From Condylostoma magnum (taxonomy: Eukaryota; Ciliophora; Heterotrichea; Heterotrichida; Condylostomatidae), in assembly GCA_920105805.1 (NCBI GenBank), contig CAKKTI010000004.1, positions 62,001 to 126,000 of the forward strand: a stretch of DNA of 64,000 nucleotides, in the 5' to 3' direction. The position numbers were made by a program, and so were the translations under genes. Of this stretch, positions 13,836-25,305 are shown in pieces (positions within the stretch are counted from its first letter, which is position 1; each line of letters starts with the position of its first letter). The notes below the pieces were generated by a model that ran no database searches, was not told the DNA's origin, and saw only the letters and a program-made list of their open reading frames with translations.

Positions 13836-14108
13836 CTAAAATTTCGACACAATCCTCTCAACTTTGTCCATGAACTTCTATTATGCTTCCTAAGCCTCCA
13901 TTCCTCTGTTATTTCCTCATTGGGTGTACTTGGCTAATTCTTTTTCATCATTAGGAATATCTGTTTACTCTGTTAAATCTCCCATAGTAGCTTATTAATA
14001 GTACCCAAAAAGGAGACAATACTCTTCAAAACTTACTTAGTACTCATGAGAAAGACAATAATCCAAAAACTCCTGTCCTTCCTGCACAAAATCCTCCTCT
14101 TCTGCCAT
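13836..14108 (-). CDS. Small acidic protein of unknown function (90 aa)
   Basis: Begins MAEEEDFVQEGQEFLDYCL and continues FEEYCLLFGYYQQ to KFMDKVERIVSKF. It is strongly acidic and clearly coding by composition. One TGA is Trp (YTQWGNN). The start is 1 nt after the TAA of the preceding gene on the same strand (TAA-A-ATG), so its leader must lie inside that gene. A 15-nt GTAAGT...GAG string in it could be read as an intron, but both readings stay in frame. The stop is TAG 13838-13836, then TAA. Confidence 0.6.
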
Positions 14109-14109
14109 T

Positions 14110-14586
14110 TTATATTAATTCTAAATTACGTATTGTTCTTTTTAAAGCATTTTCTATTTTTCTCTGATGTAATTCTAAATTATCATCTAGATAATAGTAC
14201 TTTGGTATTCTCACCCTTCTTCAGAGCCGCTTTACTTAATCTCTTTTTATATTTTTAAGTGGTTTTCTGGCTTCATAGTATTCTCACTTTTCATATAGTC
14301 TAAATTGTTTCTTCTACTCTTTTTGTTTTAGTCGGGTAAATTTGACTTTAGGAGAGTAAGGGTTGATTTAAGGTAGCTTTTAATGGCTGTTTTATCCTTA
14401 GGTTTTATTAGATTCTATACTTTATGAATTATTGATAGATTATCTAAGACTATTAGGCTTGAAAAAACTTGAAACTCTTATAAGTCTGCCTTATCTAAGA
14501 TTTTCTAATAAATCGCTTATATCTACACTCACATTTTATAGGTCAGGCAATTTATCAGGCCGGTTTCAAGGATTCATTCTATTCAT
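14110..14586 (-). CDS. Basic protein of unknown function (158 aa)
   Basis: Lys/Arg-rich protein starting MNRMNPWNRPDKLPDLQNV, with a Ser/Asn-rich middle and a basic C-terminal helix (KIENALKRTIRNLELI). Three Trp codons are TGA (NPW, YEKW, KRLW). No family is recognised. Its composition would suit a ribosomal or nucleic-acid-associated protein, but that is a guess. The stop TAA at 14112-14110 lies 1 nt before the next start codon. Confidence 0.65.
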
Positions 14587-14856
14587 TTTACTTTTGATTT
14601 GATAACTTATAACATTGGTTAAATTTAAAGTAATAGTTAATTGCTTATTTCCATTATCAGTAGTTTAAATCAACGTTATTTTACTCTTTCAGTTTGCATA
14701 GGTTAAGCAATCATAATTTGAACTAATATAAAAGGTATCTGATATTCTTGCAGGATACTTTTAGTTAACTTTGCTTTTCATCCAATTATTTAATATTATT
14801 ATACTATATGGAATTATACGATAATTAATTAATACTTTAATAAACAATTATGAAAT

Positions 14857-17220
14857 TCAATCAAACTCGTCCCATGATTCTTCTGATTCTTACACATAAC
14901 TGAATAAGTTTGAATAAATCTAATCAGAACTTGATGCATCAATATGGCTTAAATTTTCCTTGAGTAGCCGCTTAAGCTATCTAATTTCCGATAAAAGTCG
15001 AACTAGTTCCTATTCTCCAACACCTCCTCCTAATATCCTTTATACTTCATCCCTTGGACTTAGTTACTCCTCAAATCATCCTTTATTAATTCACTACTAT
15101 TTTATCTGTTTTATGTTGCTACTCTTCATATCAATAGCTTTTCTAGTTTCCACTAATGCTTATTTCAATTCTTATAACTCTTAAACTGCTTAGCTTCTCC
15201 GCTGTATAATTCTATCTTATGTGTTTTATTAATCAAATGAAACATTTTAGTAATCAAGATTCAATTTTGGAACAATATTTCTCAACTTATTAGCTTCTTT
15301 TTCAATCTAATTTTAGCCTCTTTGTGTAGTTATTACTAACAAATGCTCAAATATACAAAAGTTGTAAGTGCTGCATATATTTTGAATTCTTCTTGTATAA
15401 TAAGGAACTAATAAGTATTTGATGAAGCAATGTGGATTAAGGCAAGTTGTGAAATTTTACATAATTTGATTTTAATCTTTTCTGTAACTTTTAGCTGCTT
15501 TATGTCAAGCCGGTGTTTATAGCATCTATGTTACAACTTTTTATTGATTTTAACCAGATAGCAAATTCTGTATTGCTTCCCGAGCTCTTTCTTATATATG
15601 AATAGGAGCTTAATTTATATAAGATTCATCTTTGATAAAACTTGACTAAATACTGAAAGATTTTTATTCATATTTTCTAGTATTCTGTATATTAACATAC
15701 TTATGATAATTTTTAAGTCATATATTAGAGCATTATGGAAATCAAACAGTTATGCTTTGAATATCAGTCTTGCTTATTATGTAAATATAACTATCTTGGA
15801 TAACAGTCATGTCAGTTTTAGCACAAATTGGTACTACTATGCACTCCTCAAAAATTGTATCATATTAAACAAAGTTTTATTGATTATAATAAATAGACCC
15901 ATGCTAGATCACTATCATCTTATCACAAATTTCTCCTTTGTAAAATACAACAGATCCTACTATATAAAGCACCGGCTCTAGCTACTCTTGCAATTTTACG
16001 AAAAAGTCATGAGAGCATCCTTAGAACAATTAGATTTTGCTTAAGATTTATGACAGTTATTCATTTTACTCTAAGGAGTTATTAATAGATTAGCGTTTTG
16101 TATTAGAAGTCTATATACTCATATCCTTTTTATTAGAAACAACAGATTCTTTACTATAAGTTCTTTTATGCATCGTTCTTATTACATCTTTTTACTAAAC
16201 AGATTTCTCTTTAATCTATTTCTACGAGGGTTGTCGCTATGGTTTATTAATAACTTTAGGAACATAAAAGGGTATAGTTTGTTAGTCATCCCTATTTACA
16301 TTTTTATAATCAAGTATAGTGATTCTAGGTAGTAGTCCTATGACTGTAGATTTGTATCTGGAAAGTATCATTATAGGATTTCCCTATAACACTAGAAATT
16401 GTAATTTGTTGTTGAATTAAAGTAGCTTTAAGTCAAAAATATTATGAATACGATTACCTTCTAAGTTAAGTCGAGCTAAATTAGTTAATGTTTCTAAATT
16501 TTGAATAGTTTTAATAAAGTTGAATGAGAGATCAAGGCATTTTAAATTCGGGGCTCCTTCCAGGTTTTAAATGGCTGTAATTTTGTTATTTGATAAATCA
16601 AGTACTTCAAGCATTAGCAACTAATCAATTCCTTAAATATGCATAATTCTATTATGACTCAAATTCAATTCTACTATTCCTTGAGGCAAATTTTGTATAT
16701 AACTGATTTGATTATGTGATAGATTTAAATTTACAGTATCAAAGCTAACTTTTGTTATTTGCTTTAAATTCTAATTACTTTAATCAATGCTTAATTCCTT
16801 TTAATCAGCTTGTCTCTCTCTATTATCCGGTTAATCTATATCAATTTTCCACTTTCTATTGTACAATCTTATTGCATTCCTAATAGAGTTTTGAATTAAA
16901 GCAATACCCTCATTAGTTATAAAGTTTCGTTGTAAGTTGATTTCAGTTAACTCACTGTAGTTTTTATCTATAAATTTAGAAAGTCTTTATGCGAATTCAT
17001 CAGTTAATTTGTTTTCACTTATGATTAATCCCTTAAAATAATTATCTTCTTGCAAAGAATTTAAAAGAGCTATTCCATCACTATCAATAAGATTTTAATA
17101 ACTTAGATCTATAACTCGCTACTTTAAACAATGAGTTTAAATTCAATCGACTTCACTTTTATGATGCAGTTTGTTGCATTACTCTTTAAATCTTACATTA
17201 AGGACTCTAATGTTTTTCAT
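14857..17220 (-). CDS. Leucine-rich-repeat protein with C-terminal cyclic-nucleotide-binding-like domain
   Basis: About 787 residues in one frame. LRR units cover about residues 30-330, with SDS22-type repeats such as LNLSHNRIMHIQGI, LDLSNNKITAIQNLEG and LNLEGNRIHNI, closing with the LRR cap NPI...IGLLPRITILDYKNV. A basic Ser/Gln linker follows, then a CNB-like fold (about 395-500): LSKIQLFQGC, FYKGEICDKMIVIQHGS and YIYIISKTDI. The phosphate-binding cassette is degenerate (FEECIVVPICAK, with no Arg), so ligand binding is doubtful. The C-terminus has coiled coil and ends ESWDEFD-TGA. Six TGA codons read as Trp. LRR proteins of this type are common in cilia. Confidence 0.8.
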
Positions 17221-17339
17221 CTTTGTTAAATAAATACAGTACTATAAGTAGTCCTTTTAGCACAAGCGTTAGCAATCAAGAATGGATGCCTTGCTAAATT
17301 ATAAGAAAGAGTGTAAACTATAAAATCTTCCTATGTGTT

Positions 17340-17955
17340 AATATCAACACTAACATCCTCCTTGAATTAGAGGAATTTAAACAACACAAGCTCATAACAA
17401 TTAGCACATTTCTCAATACTGCGATTTTTGCTGGATGTTTGGTACAGCATCTACTCTAAGTGATAGAATTAGAATAACGAGAATCGTATTCTGACCTTAT
17501 ATAAACCTCTCCCCTAAGGGCTAGTAAGTTATGAGCCCAGATATTTGGACTGTAATGGTGGAGATCTGGACAACCCCTATATATTTGAAAACGGTATAAT
17601 AGATGACACATGTTTTATCACGTCAATGGGTAGACAAGTAGTATAAATTGCTCTGATTTTGAAATACGCCAAAACTGTCATACTATTGGTTATACAAAAT
17701 CATATCATAAGTGCCATATAAAGAACTATGGAGCTGTAATAAGATAAGTATTTATTATTAGAGTCAATAACTTGGTTTATCAATTTCACTCCTTAATTTG
17801 ATGAATACAGACGAGATTTATATAGGGGAGAAGATGGAATGTTTAGAGTTGTAAGAGGACTTAATGTAAACGGTATTAACTATTGCTGCACCTGAGCAAC
17901 TCCTACTGATCTTGAGTTAATTATAAACAAAAGTATAGATAACTCTAAGTAATTT
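17340..17955 (+). pseudogene. Decayed cathepsin X/Z-like cysteine protease, copy A
   Basis: Papain-family (C1A) homology blocks appear in the right order but in different frames: WNWR-like remnant near 17360, HISQYCDFCWMFG with the active-site Cys (about 17405-17440), INLSPKG, CNGGDLDNPYIFENG (about 17551), C-rich middle (to 17740), then FTPQFDEYRRDLY and GEDGMFRVVRG...CCTWATP (to 17900). The segment with the catalytic His (VGWG) and NSWG is missing. One frame change, at 17524-17540, is exactly explained by a 17-nt GTAAGT...CAG intron; others are not. I read it as a dead copy of a cathepsin X/Z gene. Confidence 0.65.
17524..17540 (+). other. Relic 17-nt intron inside the cathepsin pseudogene
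   Basis: GTAAGTTATGAGCCCAG. Removing it joins INLSPKG to QYLDCNGGD in one frame, exactly as expected from cathepsin X/Z, so it looks like a genuine former intron. Length and donor match the 17-nt intron at 11077-11093. Confidence 0.5.
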
Positions 17956-18445
17956 ATCAGAGAGCTGGAATTGGAGAAATGTAACCGGAGTTAATTATGT
18001 GCCTTTGTCTAAAAGAACAGCATATACGTAAGTACTGTGATTTTTTGGTTCATGGACTTTGCATTTTCACTTGCAGATTGGTTTAATGACTGAATAGGGG
18101 TAATTTTCTTGAGATTTATATCAGACCTTAGTTTATACTGAACTATGGAATGAGAGGTTCGTAAAAGAAATCCTGCTACTGTATTCGAATTTACCCATTG
18201 CAGCCTCAGACCCCCGAGATTATCTTAGCTGGGACACAAGAAAAACAATATTTGCAAGTAAATTAAAAATTATGTGAAGCTCTCCTTCGAATACTAAAAC
18301 TATGCGATGTTATCTAAGAGCTTACTTCTTACCTTTCTGAGATCTGTAGTGGAGTTGCTAATATGAAAGCTGAAATTTATGCTGGAAGTTTGATTTCCTG
18401 TGAAGTTCACTAATTATATGGAAGGTATTTTCAGCTAGCCTTTAA
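17956..18445 (+). pseudogene. Decayed cathepsin X/Z-like cysteine protease, copy B
   Basis: Second degenerate copy directly downstream of copy A. It begins SWNWRNVTGVNYVPLSK (about 17963-18010), the pre-catalytic block of cathepsin X/Z, continues in other frames with remnants around the active-site Cys (SLADWFND, near 18090), and later has MKAEIYAGSLISCEV (about 18363-18410), matching MKAEIYARGPISCGI of the family. No single frame carries the whole enzyme and the C-terminal half is absent. The two copies suggest an old tandem duplication followed by decay. Confidence 0.6.
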
Positions 18446-18517
18446 TAATATTGAATCATAAAATAGCTGTAGTAGAATAGGGAGTTTTCAATAAATTTAG
18501 TGATTTTATAATAAAAA

Positions 18518-21500
18518 ATGAATATTTTATTGCTATTAGTTACTACAGTCGTAAGTGATTGTAGTAAAGATAAAGTTGAGTGTCAGAGAAAATTGCAATA
18601 GTCAGGACCTATCATGCACTTTGTTTTTGACCAGGTAACATCAGCCATAGATGATAAAACTAATATTTATCGAATGTACCCAGCAATTAAGTTTCCTAAG
18701 TTTGTCTATAGATAAGGACTTAAGTATGAAGATTCAGAGGAGGCTATGCTTTTGGGAAGTAGTCCAGTATTAGCAATTCCTGATTAGTTTTCTTTGCAAG
18801 TTTGGTTTTTGCCAGCGGATAGTACAGCTTATACTATTTTGCATAAATATGTGACTAGTTCAAGCCAGATTATCCTGAGATCCCTGTCTTCATCTGATAT
18901 TGAGTTTTCAATTTCATACAATACTTCTGTTAACCCTAATAATAAAATAGACGGGAAATTACCCTACACTGTCGATGAATGGCAATAAATAAGTATAAGA
19001 ATCTATTACTATGATGACGTTAATAATTCACTTGATGAATTTAAGATGAAATTACAGCTAAACAACAGCGCTATAGAGGAAGGCTCAGGGGCGATGGATA
19101 TTGGGTTTGTTGATGATACAAAGAATTAATTGATTGTAGGAAACAGCAATACACTTGATACTGGAGCCAAAGGGTCTATCTGGGAGATTAAAATATGGGA
19201 TTATCCTTTGACTGATGTTTAAATCGTAAGTTTGTAAGGATTTACTCTTTGTGGATATGAAACTATACAGCTAACCGACTGCTTGAATAACTTTAATTGC
19301 AATCAGTCCGAATATGCTACTGATATAACCGATAGCAGTTCATGCGTATCATGTCCTACCAACTGTGATTTCTGTAAACAGTAGTTAGGATGTCAAATAT
19401 GTGAAGACTTGTTTTGCAGTACTTGTGATCACTACTTCGAGGATGGAAAATGTACTCAATGCTAAAGCGGATTCGAGTTACTATAAAACGGAACCTGTTA
19501 AGTCACTTGTACTAGTGGATAATTTCCAGATTACACGACTTAAACTTGCCATAATTGCCATCCAACCTGTTAAACCTGTAATAGTGATACTGAATTTGAT
19601 TGCACTTAGTGCTAAGAAGGATATGTTAGATTGAAGTCAGGAAAGTGTGGATTGGATTGTGAGGAAAATACATACTTGGTAAGTACGAGTACAGGATATG
19701 AATGCTAGTCTTGTGAGGTATAATGTTAAGATTGCTCAGGACATTGCAGTAAATGCTTGAATGACTAAGGAAGATGCATAGATTGGCCTTGCTAGTCTGG
19801 ACAGTTCTACCTGTAAGGAGAGTGCTTAGAGTGTGCACCTATATGCAAGGAGTGTAATAAGTATAATTTTTGTGTTGAATGCTAAACAAATGCTGTTAGA
19901 GGAGATAAGGGATTTTGTGAGTGTATTTAAGGGTTCCATGAGCTAAATGGAGAGTGTGTTGTTATGCATACTTAAGCCAGTGTAAAAATTGTAGCAAACT
20001 ATACTTTTGAATTAGAGTTTAGTAATCCTTTGACTACTTAGATTAATAAATATCAATTGATTATGTATATTAGAGAAGTAGTGAAATAAACTTATCCTAA
20101 AATAGATAGAACAATCACTTAAGAAAGAATTTATAAAGATAAATCAACAAGCAAATGAGAAATATATACATTAGAAGATATGAGAAAGTACTAAATTGTA
20201 ATGAACCTTGAGCCATACTATGATTTATTAGACATTGTTTTCTCTTTTTATCAGCCTTAGTATATAAAAGACAGGTTTGATAATCCTATTCCCTATAAAA
20301 AGATTACTGTGAGATATGATCCGGCAGATTTTGGTGCTATTAGGCCAGATTAAGATGAGCAAAATAATTAAAACGATGAAGATGATGAAGAAGAAGAGCC
20401 ATATACAGTTGATTGGTTTAGTGAAGTATTACGATATATGATACTAGGATCATGTATAATTCTACTAGGCTATTCCATAATAATCGGCCGAACCACTCTT
20501 ATATGAAATATTATCTTATATATTCAATTCATTGGGGGACTTTCCCTCATTTCTATAAACTTCCCTGCAATGTTAAGAGACTTTCTAGGATCATTAAACT
20601 TTTTCATGGTTCTTCCTAATATTTTTAATATAATAGTAGAAAATTAGGACTTAGAAGGATAAGATGCATTTGATAGGGCTTAAATTGCACTATTTAAAAC
20701 TGCTACATTCACGGAAAATGCCGGCTGAATCTTAACATTTGTTATAACTCTATTTGGATTAAGACTTCTATGTATTTTATTTGTAAAGTTTGCTAGATCT
20801 AACCCAAATCAAGATAATTTCTTTTACAGGTACGTCAAATCTTTTGAATTCTCAATTTATCACCGAGTTTTAATAGCATCTTACTTTCCTTTATTCCAAG
20901 CTACACTTGTTTAAATAAGAGCTGGCTTTGACGAATAAGGATGAAATAGCTTTAACTACTTTGCAGCAATTATTACTATGGTATGTCTTTTAGTTTATCC
21001 TATTTTGTTTTTGAAGAGTTTTAAAAATAAAATAAGATAAGTGTTGCCAGAGTAAGATTAAGAACAGAGTTATGAGTTTATAGTCCTAGATGAGGTAAAC
21101 ACTTAAATTGATATCATATGGAAGTACCATTATCCTTTATTCTCTTTATACAAAAACTCAGTAATATCCTTTATACTAATTTTTGCAGATGATGGTATAG
21201 TGTCAGGACTTCTTGTCCTATCGATATTGGTTTTAAATGTAGCTTGGATTGTAGTAGCAAAGCCATACACTACTAAATTAGACTTCATAAGTCATTTAAC
21301 AACGAAAATATGGGAAATATTTTTGCTCTTCCTATTACTCATCTTTGAATTTGATATAAATAATGATTAAGAAGATGACTTACAATGGACTATTATAATA
21401 CTTATATTTATCTCTATTTTCACAGTGTCAATAGGAGGAATTTTAAACTTGTCAAATTTAGCAGAGAGATTCTTTGATTAGGAGATGATCTTTGATAATG

Positions 21501-23203
21501 AGGAGGAAGAAATTGATGAAAAATAAAAAAATAACAACTCAACTTTTGTTAATTAAGATAAAAGCAACGACGATAGTAGGTCAGTATCGTCGCAAATGTC
21601 AAAAACCAGCGAAATGTTTAGAAGTATTACCAATAAAGAAGAAGATAAGAGTAATAAATCCGCTGATAATAAACGTCCGATGTTTGGTATATCTCTCTCA
21701 AGAGAGAAAAACAAGAATACCAGAAAAACTATAAAGAAAATACTAAATTAGGTTAATAAAATGTCTAGATTAAAATAAGAGAAAATTTTATAACAGTTGA
21801 CGAAATTATATCATGATAAATCGCGCAAAAACTTAAATTAAGAATCAGTTTTAGAGATAGAGGGCTAATCCCAAACCAGTTTTTTTCCTTATAAAACATT
21901 TCAGTAAAGAAGGTAATTATCAGAAATCTAGTTTAATAGACCTTCTATTAAGCATTAGTCGCAATACAAGCCATACTTAACTCCTTTGAATCATTTTAAT
22001 TAACATGAGTCATAAAAGGTATTTGCTAGCCCATTCATGGAAAGAAAGTTTCCTAGAATAAGAAGTATAAGAAATAATAATAATTACAGAAATTTAAAAA
22101 AGCCATAGCCTTAACGAGGATTTGTATATAGTACAAGAACTAGCTTAAAAGACTGCATGAGAGTATCACTTTTAACACCTAGATAGTAATAAAATATGTC
22201 AGACTTTTCGTAGTTCGATATGCTGGAAAGTATGAGATTTGATAGGTTTGAATTACAGAACCAGCTATAAAATCTTAAGGATAAAGCTCCTTAGCATTTA
22301 CAGGATTTAATGGATCAAATAAATCAAAAATTTACCGCCATATCAGAAGGATGGGAAGATTTATGTGACGAATTAATCGATAAATCAGTCGAAGCTGAGA
22401 GAAATGTTAAAAATATATAAAGACAAGTTAAAAAAGATATTGAATAAGGTAAAAGGCTGGAAAAATAGAATAAGGATAAGATTAATAATAAAAATAAAGA
22501 GTTAAGTGATGAGTAAACTAGATAAGAGTAAAGATTGAATTAAATTCAATAAGATTGACAGTAAAATTTAGAGTAATTGGAGAATTAGGTCATTTTATAA
22601 AGAAAAATAAGAAAAGAATCTATGAAAAAGTAAGAATAAATGATTTAATCAGTTTAAAATGAAACAGCGCAAAATATTGAAAGTTGTTATTAATCTAATG
22701 AAAATAATATCCATGAAATTAGATAATTGTGTTAAGATGCAGAGACAATAAGTTAGTAAGATACTGCTATTTCAAATAAAACAAATACAGTGAAAGATTA
22801 CAGTATTCCTGATTAAAACTCGATATCAATGCACTAATCGTATGATATGGATATTTCAGAGGAGTTTGATAGGCTAATAGGTGAGTTAGTTATTCAAGAG
22901 CCTAATAATTCAGCGTTTTCCTTAGAAAAAACAATAGGAGGATGAGCATCTGAGTTTGAAAGTTAAGATAACTCAATTGTTTCAAACTAGGAGAACATAG
23001 AGGATATTATAACAAATTTGAAAGATAACGGAGTGCTGAAAGATTAATAGTTGTAGTATTTGGATATGATATAAGGAGAACGGTTTTAGACGTCTGGTAA
23101 GTTAGAAGCTGTTAAACAAATGTTGTAGATATTATAAAAACAGTCATAAAAGGATAGACATGCAGAAGCTCCTTTTGCTTCTCCTACAAGATTTAATAAG
23201 TAA
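18518..23203 (+). CDS. Giant surface membrane protein: LamG-like domain, furin-type Cys repeats, multi-pass region, coiled-coil tail
   Basis: About 1561 residues. Signal peptide MNILLLLVTTVVS, then a LamG or concanavalin-like beta domain (LQVWFLPADSTAYTILHKY, GSIWEIKIWDYPLTDVQ). A growth-factor-receptor type cysteine-repeat block follows (about 19350-19960; CVSCPTNCDFC, HPTCQTCNSD). An acidic stretch precedes about seven hydrophobic segments (20420-21470), then a long Gln/Lys/Glu-rich cytoplasmic tail with coiled coil. This architecture is typical of large ciliate membrane proteins of unknown role, possibly adhesion or sensing. Six TGA read as Trp. A 16-nt GTAAGT...CAG string near 19681 would break the frame if spliced, so it is coding. 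The likely stop is TAA 23201, then TAA 23207. Confidence 0.85.
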
Positions 23204-23250
23204 GATTAATATATATTTTAAAGTCATGTAATTAGTATATATCAAAATAA

Positions 23251-24912
23251 TTATTTATCTAAGAAATCTCTATCCGGAATCTTATCTTTATAAATATGTT
23301 TTAGTATATCAGAAAATCCTTATCACTTATTTTATATATCAGTTAACTCTATTCCTATCTAATTAGCAAATTGCTGATATACAATAGCATCTAGCGCAAT
23401 ATTATCAATATAAATTCTCTAGGCTTCATTTACAGTCTAATAATTTAAATAGTTCATTTCATCAAACATAGTTTTAACAGCTTAAGTCTCTTCATGACAC
23501 ATTTTATTAAATGCCTACTCTTTATTAACTATCAGTAAGCTAATATCTTAAACTTATTTAGATAACTCTCATTTAGAAATATCTTTTTATTATCATAGCT
23601 TCTCTTTTTTCATAATCAATTTTTGGTTTTACCTAATAAAAGAGCAACGCTTATTCTCCCAGTTAGTAATTAATTTGTAATAGGCCTCAGCTTCTAACTG
23701 CTAATATTTGAAATACGGAGCTAAATTTTACTTAAAAAAGTCAGCTTATCGTTTTTCATACTCACATTATGTATAATAAATATTTTTTATATTTTCTAGC
23801 ATTTCTATCTAATAATTCCCGTTTTCAACATTCGAGTGTAGAGATTATAATCTTGTCGAAATTTCAATCATATGTTACAGAATCTCCTCAGCATTGTAAA
23901 AAACTTCAGCTAATTAAGCTGATAATTCAGACATTTGCTTTTTAAGAGGCTCACTTCCTCTTATGTATTAATCTAAACTATTAAATTTCTCTGTCATAAT
24001 ATTTTTATCTAGCTTTACTACCCCATCAGGACTATACAAATCGTACAGACTTGGAATAGATTTTCTTTCACTTTGCCTTTTAAAGCTCTAAAACTATTAA
24101 TTATCATTTTAACTTAGAAATTATTTTAGTTCTTATGAACTTCTTAGAACTTTATTCCTCATAATTCCTTAAAATCATCTTTATAAATATTCGATTTGAA
24201 AGTTTACAGAGGAATCAATTTATCTAACTTTATCTAAAAGCCTAGGAGTAGGAATCTATCCATAGTACTATTGATTTAGAATCTTTTATAGTCAATGTAT
24301 GTCTTACTCTTTTCTATATATAACTCAATTTTATGGTTTAGTATGGAACTTGAACTAAATTTCCCTTAAGCTGAAAATTCCTCCGCTTACCATTTAAGGC
24401 TCAGAGATAACAACTGCAGACTTCCCATCACTCAGCTCATTCTATTCCATAGTTAATACTTATAATTATGTCATATCAGGTGAATAAATAGCAAAATCAT
24501 CCCTTTATCTTAAGCTATCCTCCTGCTATTACGCTTCCTAATCTTCTAATTAAAAACTTTAAATTTAATCTAATATTTCACTACTATCAAATAAATTAGT
24601 CCTTTATCTTTAAAATGAATCAAATTATTAATCAAAACTATTTTCTTATTCTTCAGATTCAATATCCTCCTAATATTCATTCATCTTATCTAGCTCTCCT
24701 TGGGTATACGTTTTATGACCTTTTTTAAACTCCTGAATAATATCTTATAACTCGTCAAAATTTCAATAATTTATATCAGCACCTCCTCTTACATCTAAAA
24801 ATTGTATAAACTCATCAGTAGAGTAACACATATCTAAAATTTCCTCTCTTAAATACTTCTACTTTGCAATTCTCTAAGCAGCTTCTAGATAACTATCCTC
24901 GTCACTATCCAT
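23251..24912 (-). CDS. Sorting nexin (PX plus BAR-type C-terminus)
   Basis: About 553 residues. An acidic N-terminus is followed by a PX-like domain with IQFKFHTKPQNWVIYRKEQD, then DIHWLQKILNQQYYGQIPTP, resembling the RRYSDF...WL...P.IP.LP pattern that binds PI3P. The C-terminal half is long helices (SELSAQLAEVFYNAEEILQH, NWENKR) like a Vps5/BAR dimerisation module. Sorting nexins shape endosomal tubules and recycle cargo. The gene converges on the giant surface protein (47 nt between stops). Its start codon is only 8 bp from the start of the divergent SNARE gene. The stop is TAA 23253-23251. Confidence 0.75.
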
Positions 24913-24920
24913 TATAAAAT
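24913..24920. promoter_or_regulatory. 8-bp divergent spacer TATAAAAT
   Basis: The two start codons of the sorting nexin (minus) and the syntaxin-17-like SNARE (plus) flank exactly TATAAAAT. It resembles a TATA element but is too short to hold two leaders, so at least one transcript must begin inside the opposite gene or one start is misassigned. Confidence 0.4.
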
Positions 24921-25298
24921 ATGGAAACTTAGCTTTAGGTTGAAAAATATGATGAAGAGCAGTATAAATCCGATGAATACGATTTAATAAGCAATGACTT
25001 ATAAATCCTTAATGAGCTTAATTTAGAAATAAAATCACTAATACAAGACAAGGAGGAGTAAATATCTTAATTAGAGGAAGTAACTGAGGTGATTGAAAAT
25101 AACTCTTAGAAAGGAATGTAGTAAATTAGAGAAGCTGATCAATAACAGCTTAAATCATACGGATATTATTTTTAAGGAGGATTTGCTACAATAGGAGGAG
25201 CTATAGGCCTTATAGGAGGTCCAGTAGGAGCAGGCATTGGAGCAAGCATTGGAGCTGTAGTGGGATCAGGTGTAAAGAAAATGATCAATTCTAATTAG
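24921..25298 (+). CDS. Syntaxin-17-like SNARE with glycine-zipper hairpin
   Basis: About 125 residues. A SNARE-type coiled coil (LNELNLEIKSLIQDKEEQIS, then VTEVIENNSQKGMQQ) is followed by two hydrophobic helices rich in small residues: GGAIGLIGGPVGAGIGASIG then AVVGSGVKK. Syntaxin 17, the Qa-SNARE of autophagosome-lysosome fusion, has the same order, with a glycine-zipper hairpin (GGMVGGPIG) in place of a single anchor. No N-terminal Habc-length region is present, so it is shorter than animal syntaxin 17. TAG 25296-25298 must be the stop, because the next gene starts 7 nt later in another frame. Confidence 0.65.
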
Positions 25299-25305
25299 AT
25301 AATAA

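Noticed and set aside
19681-19696. 16-nt GTAAGT...CAG string in the giant surface protein as a possible intron
   Set aside because: Removing it would break the frame in the middle of a regular Cys-repeat block that reads well unspliced.
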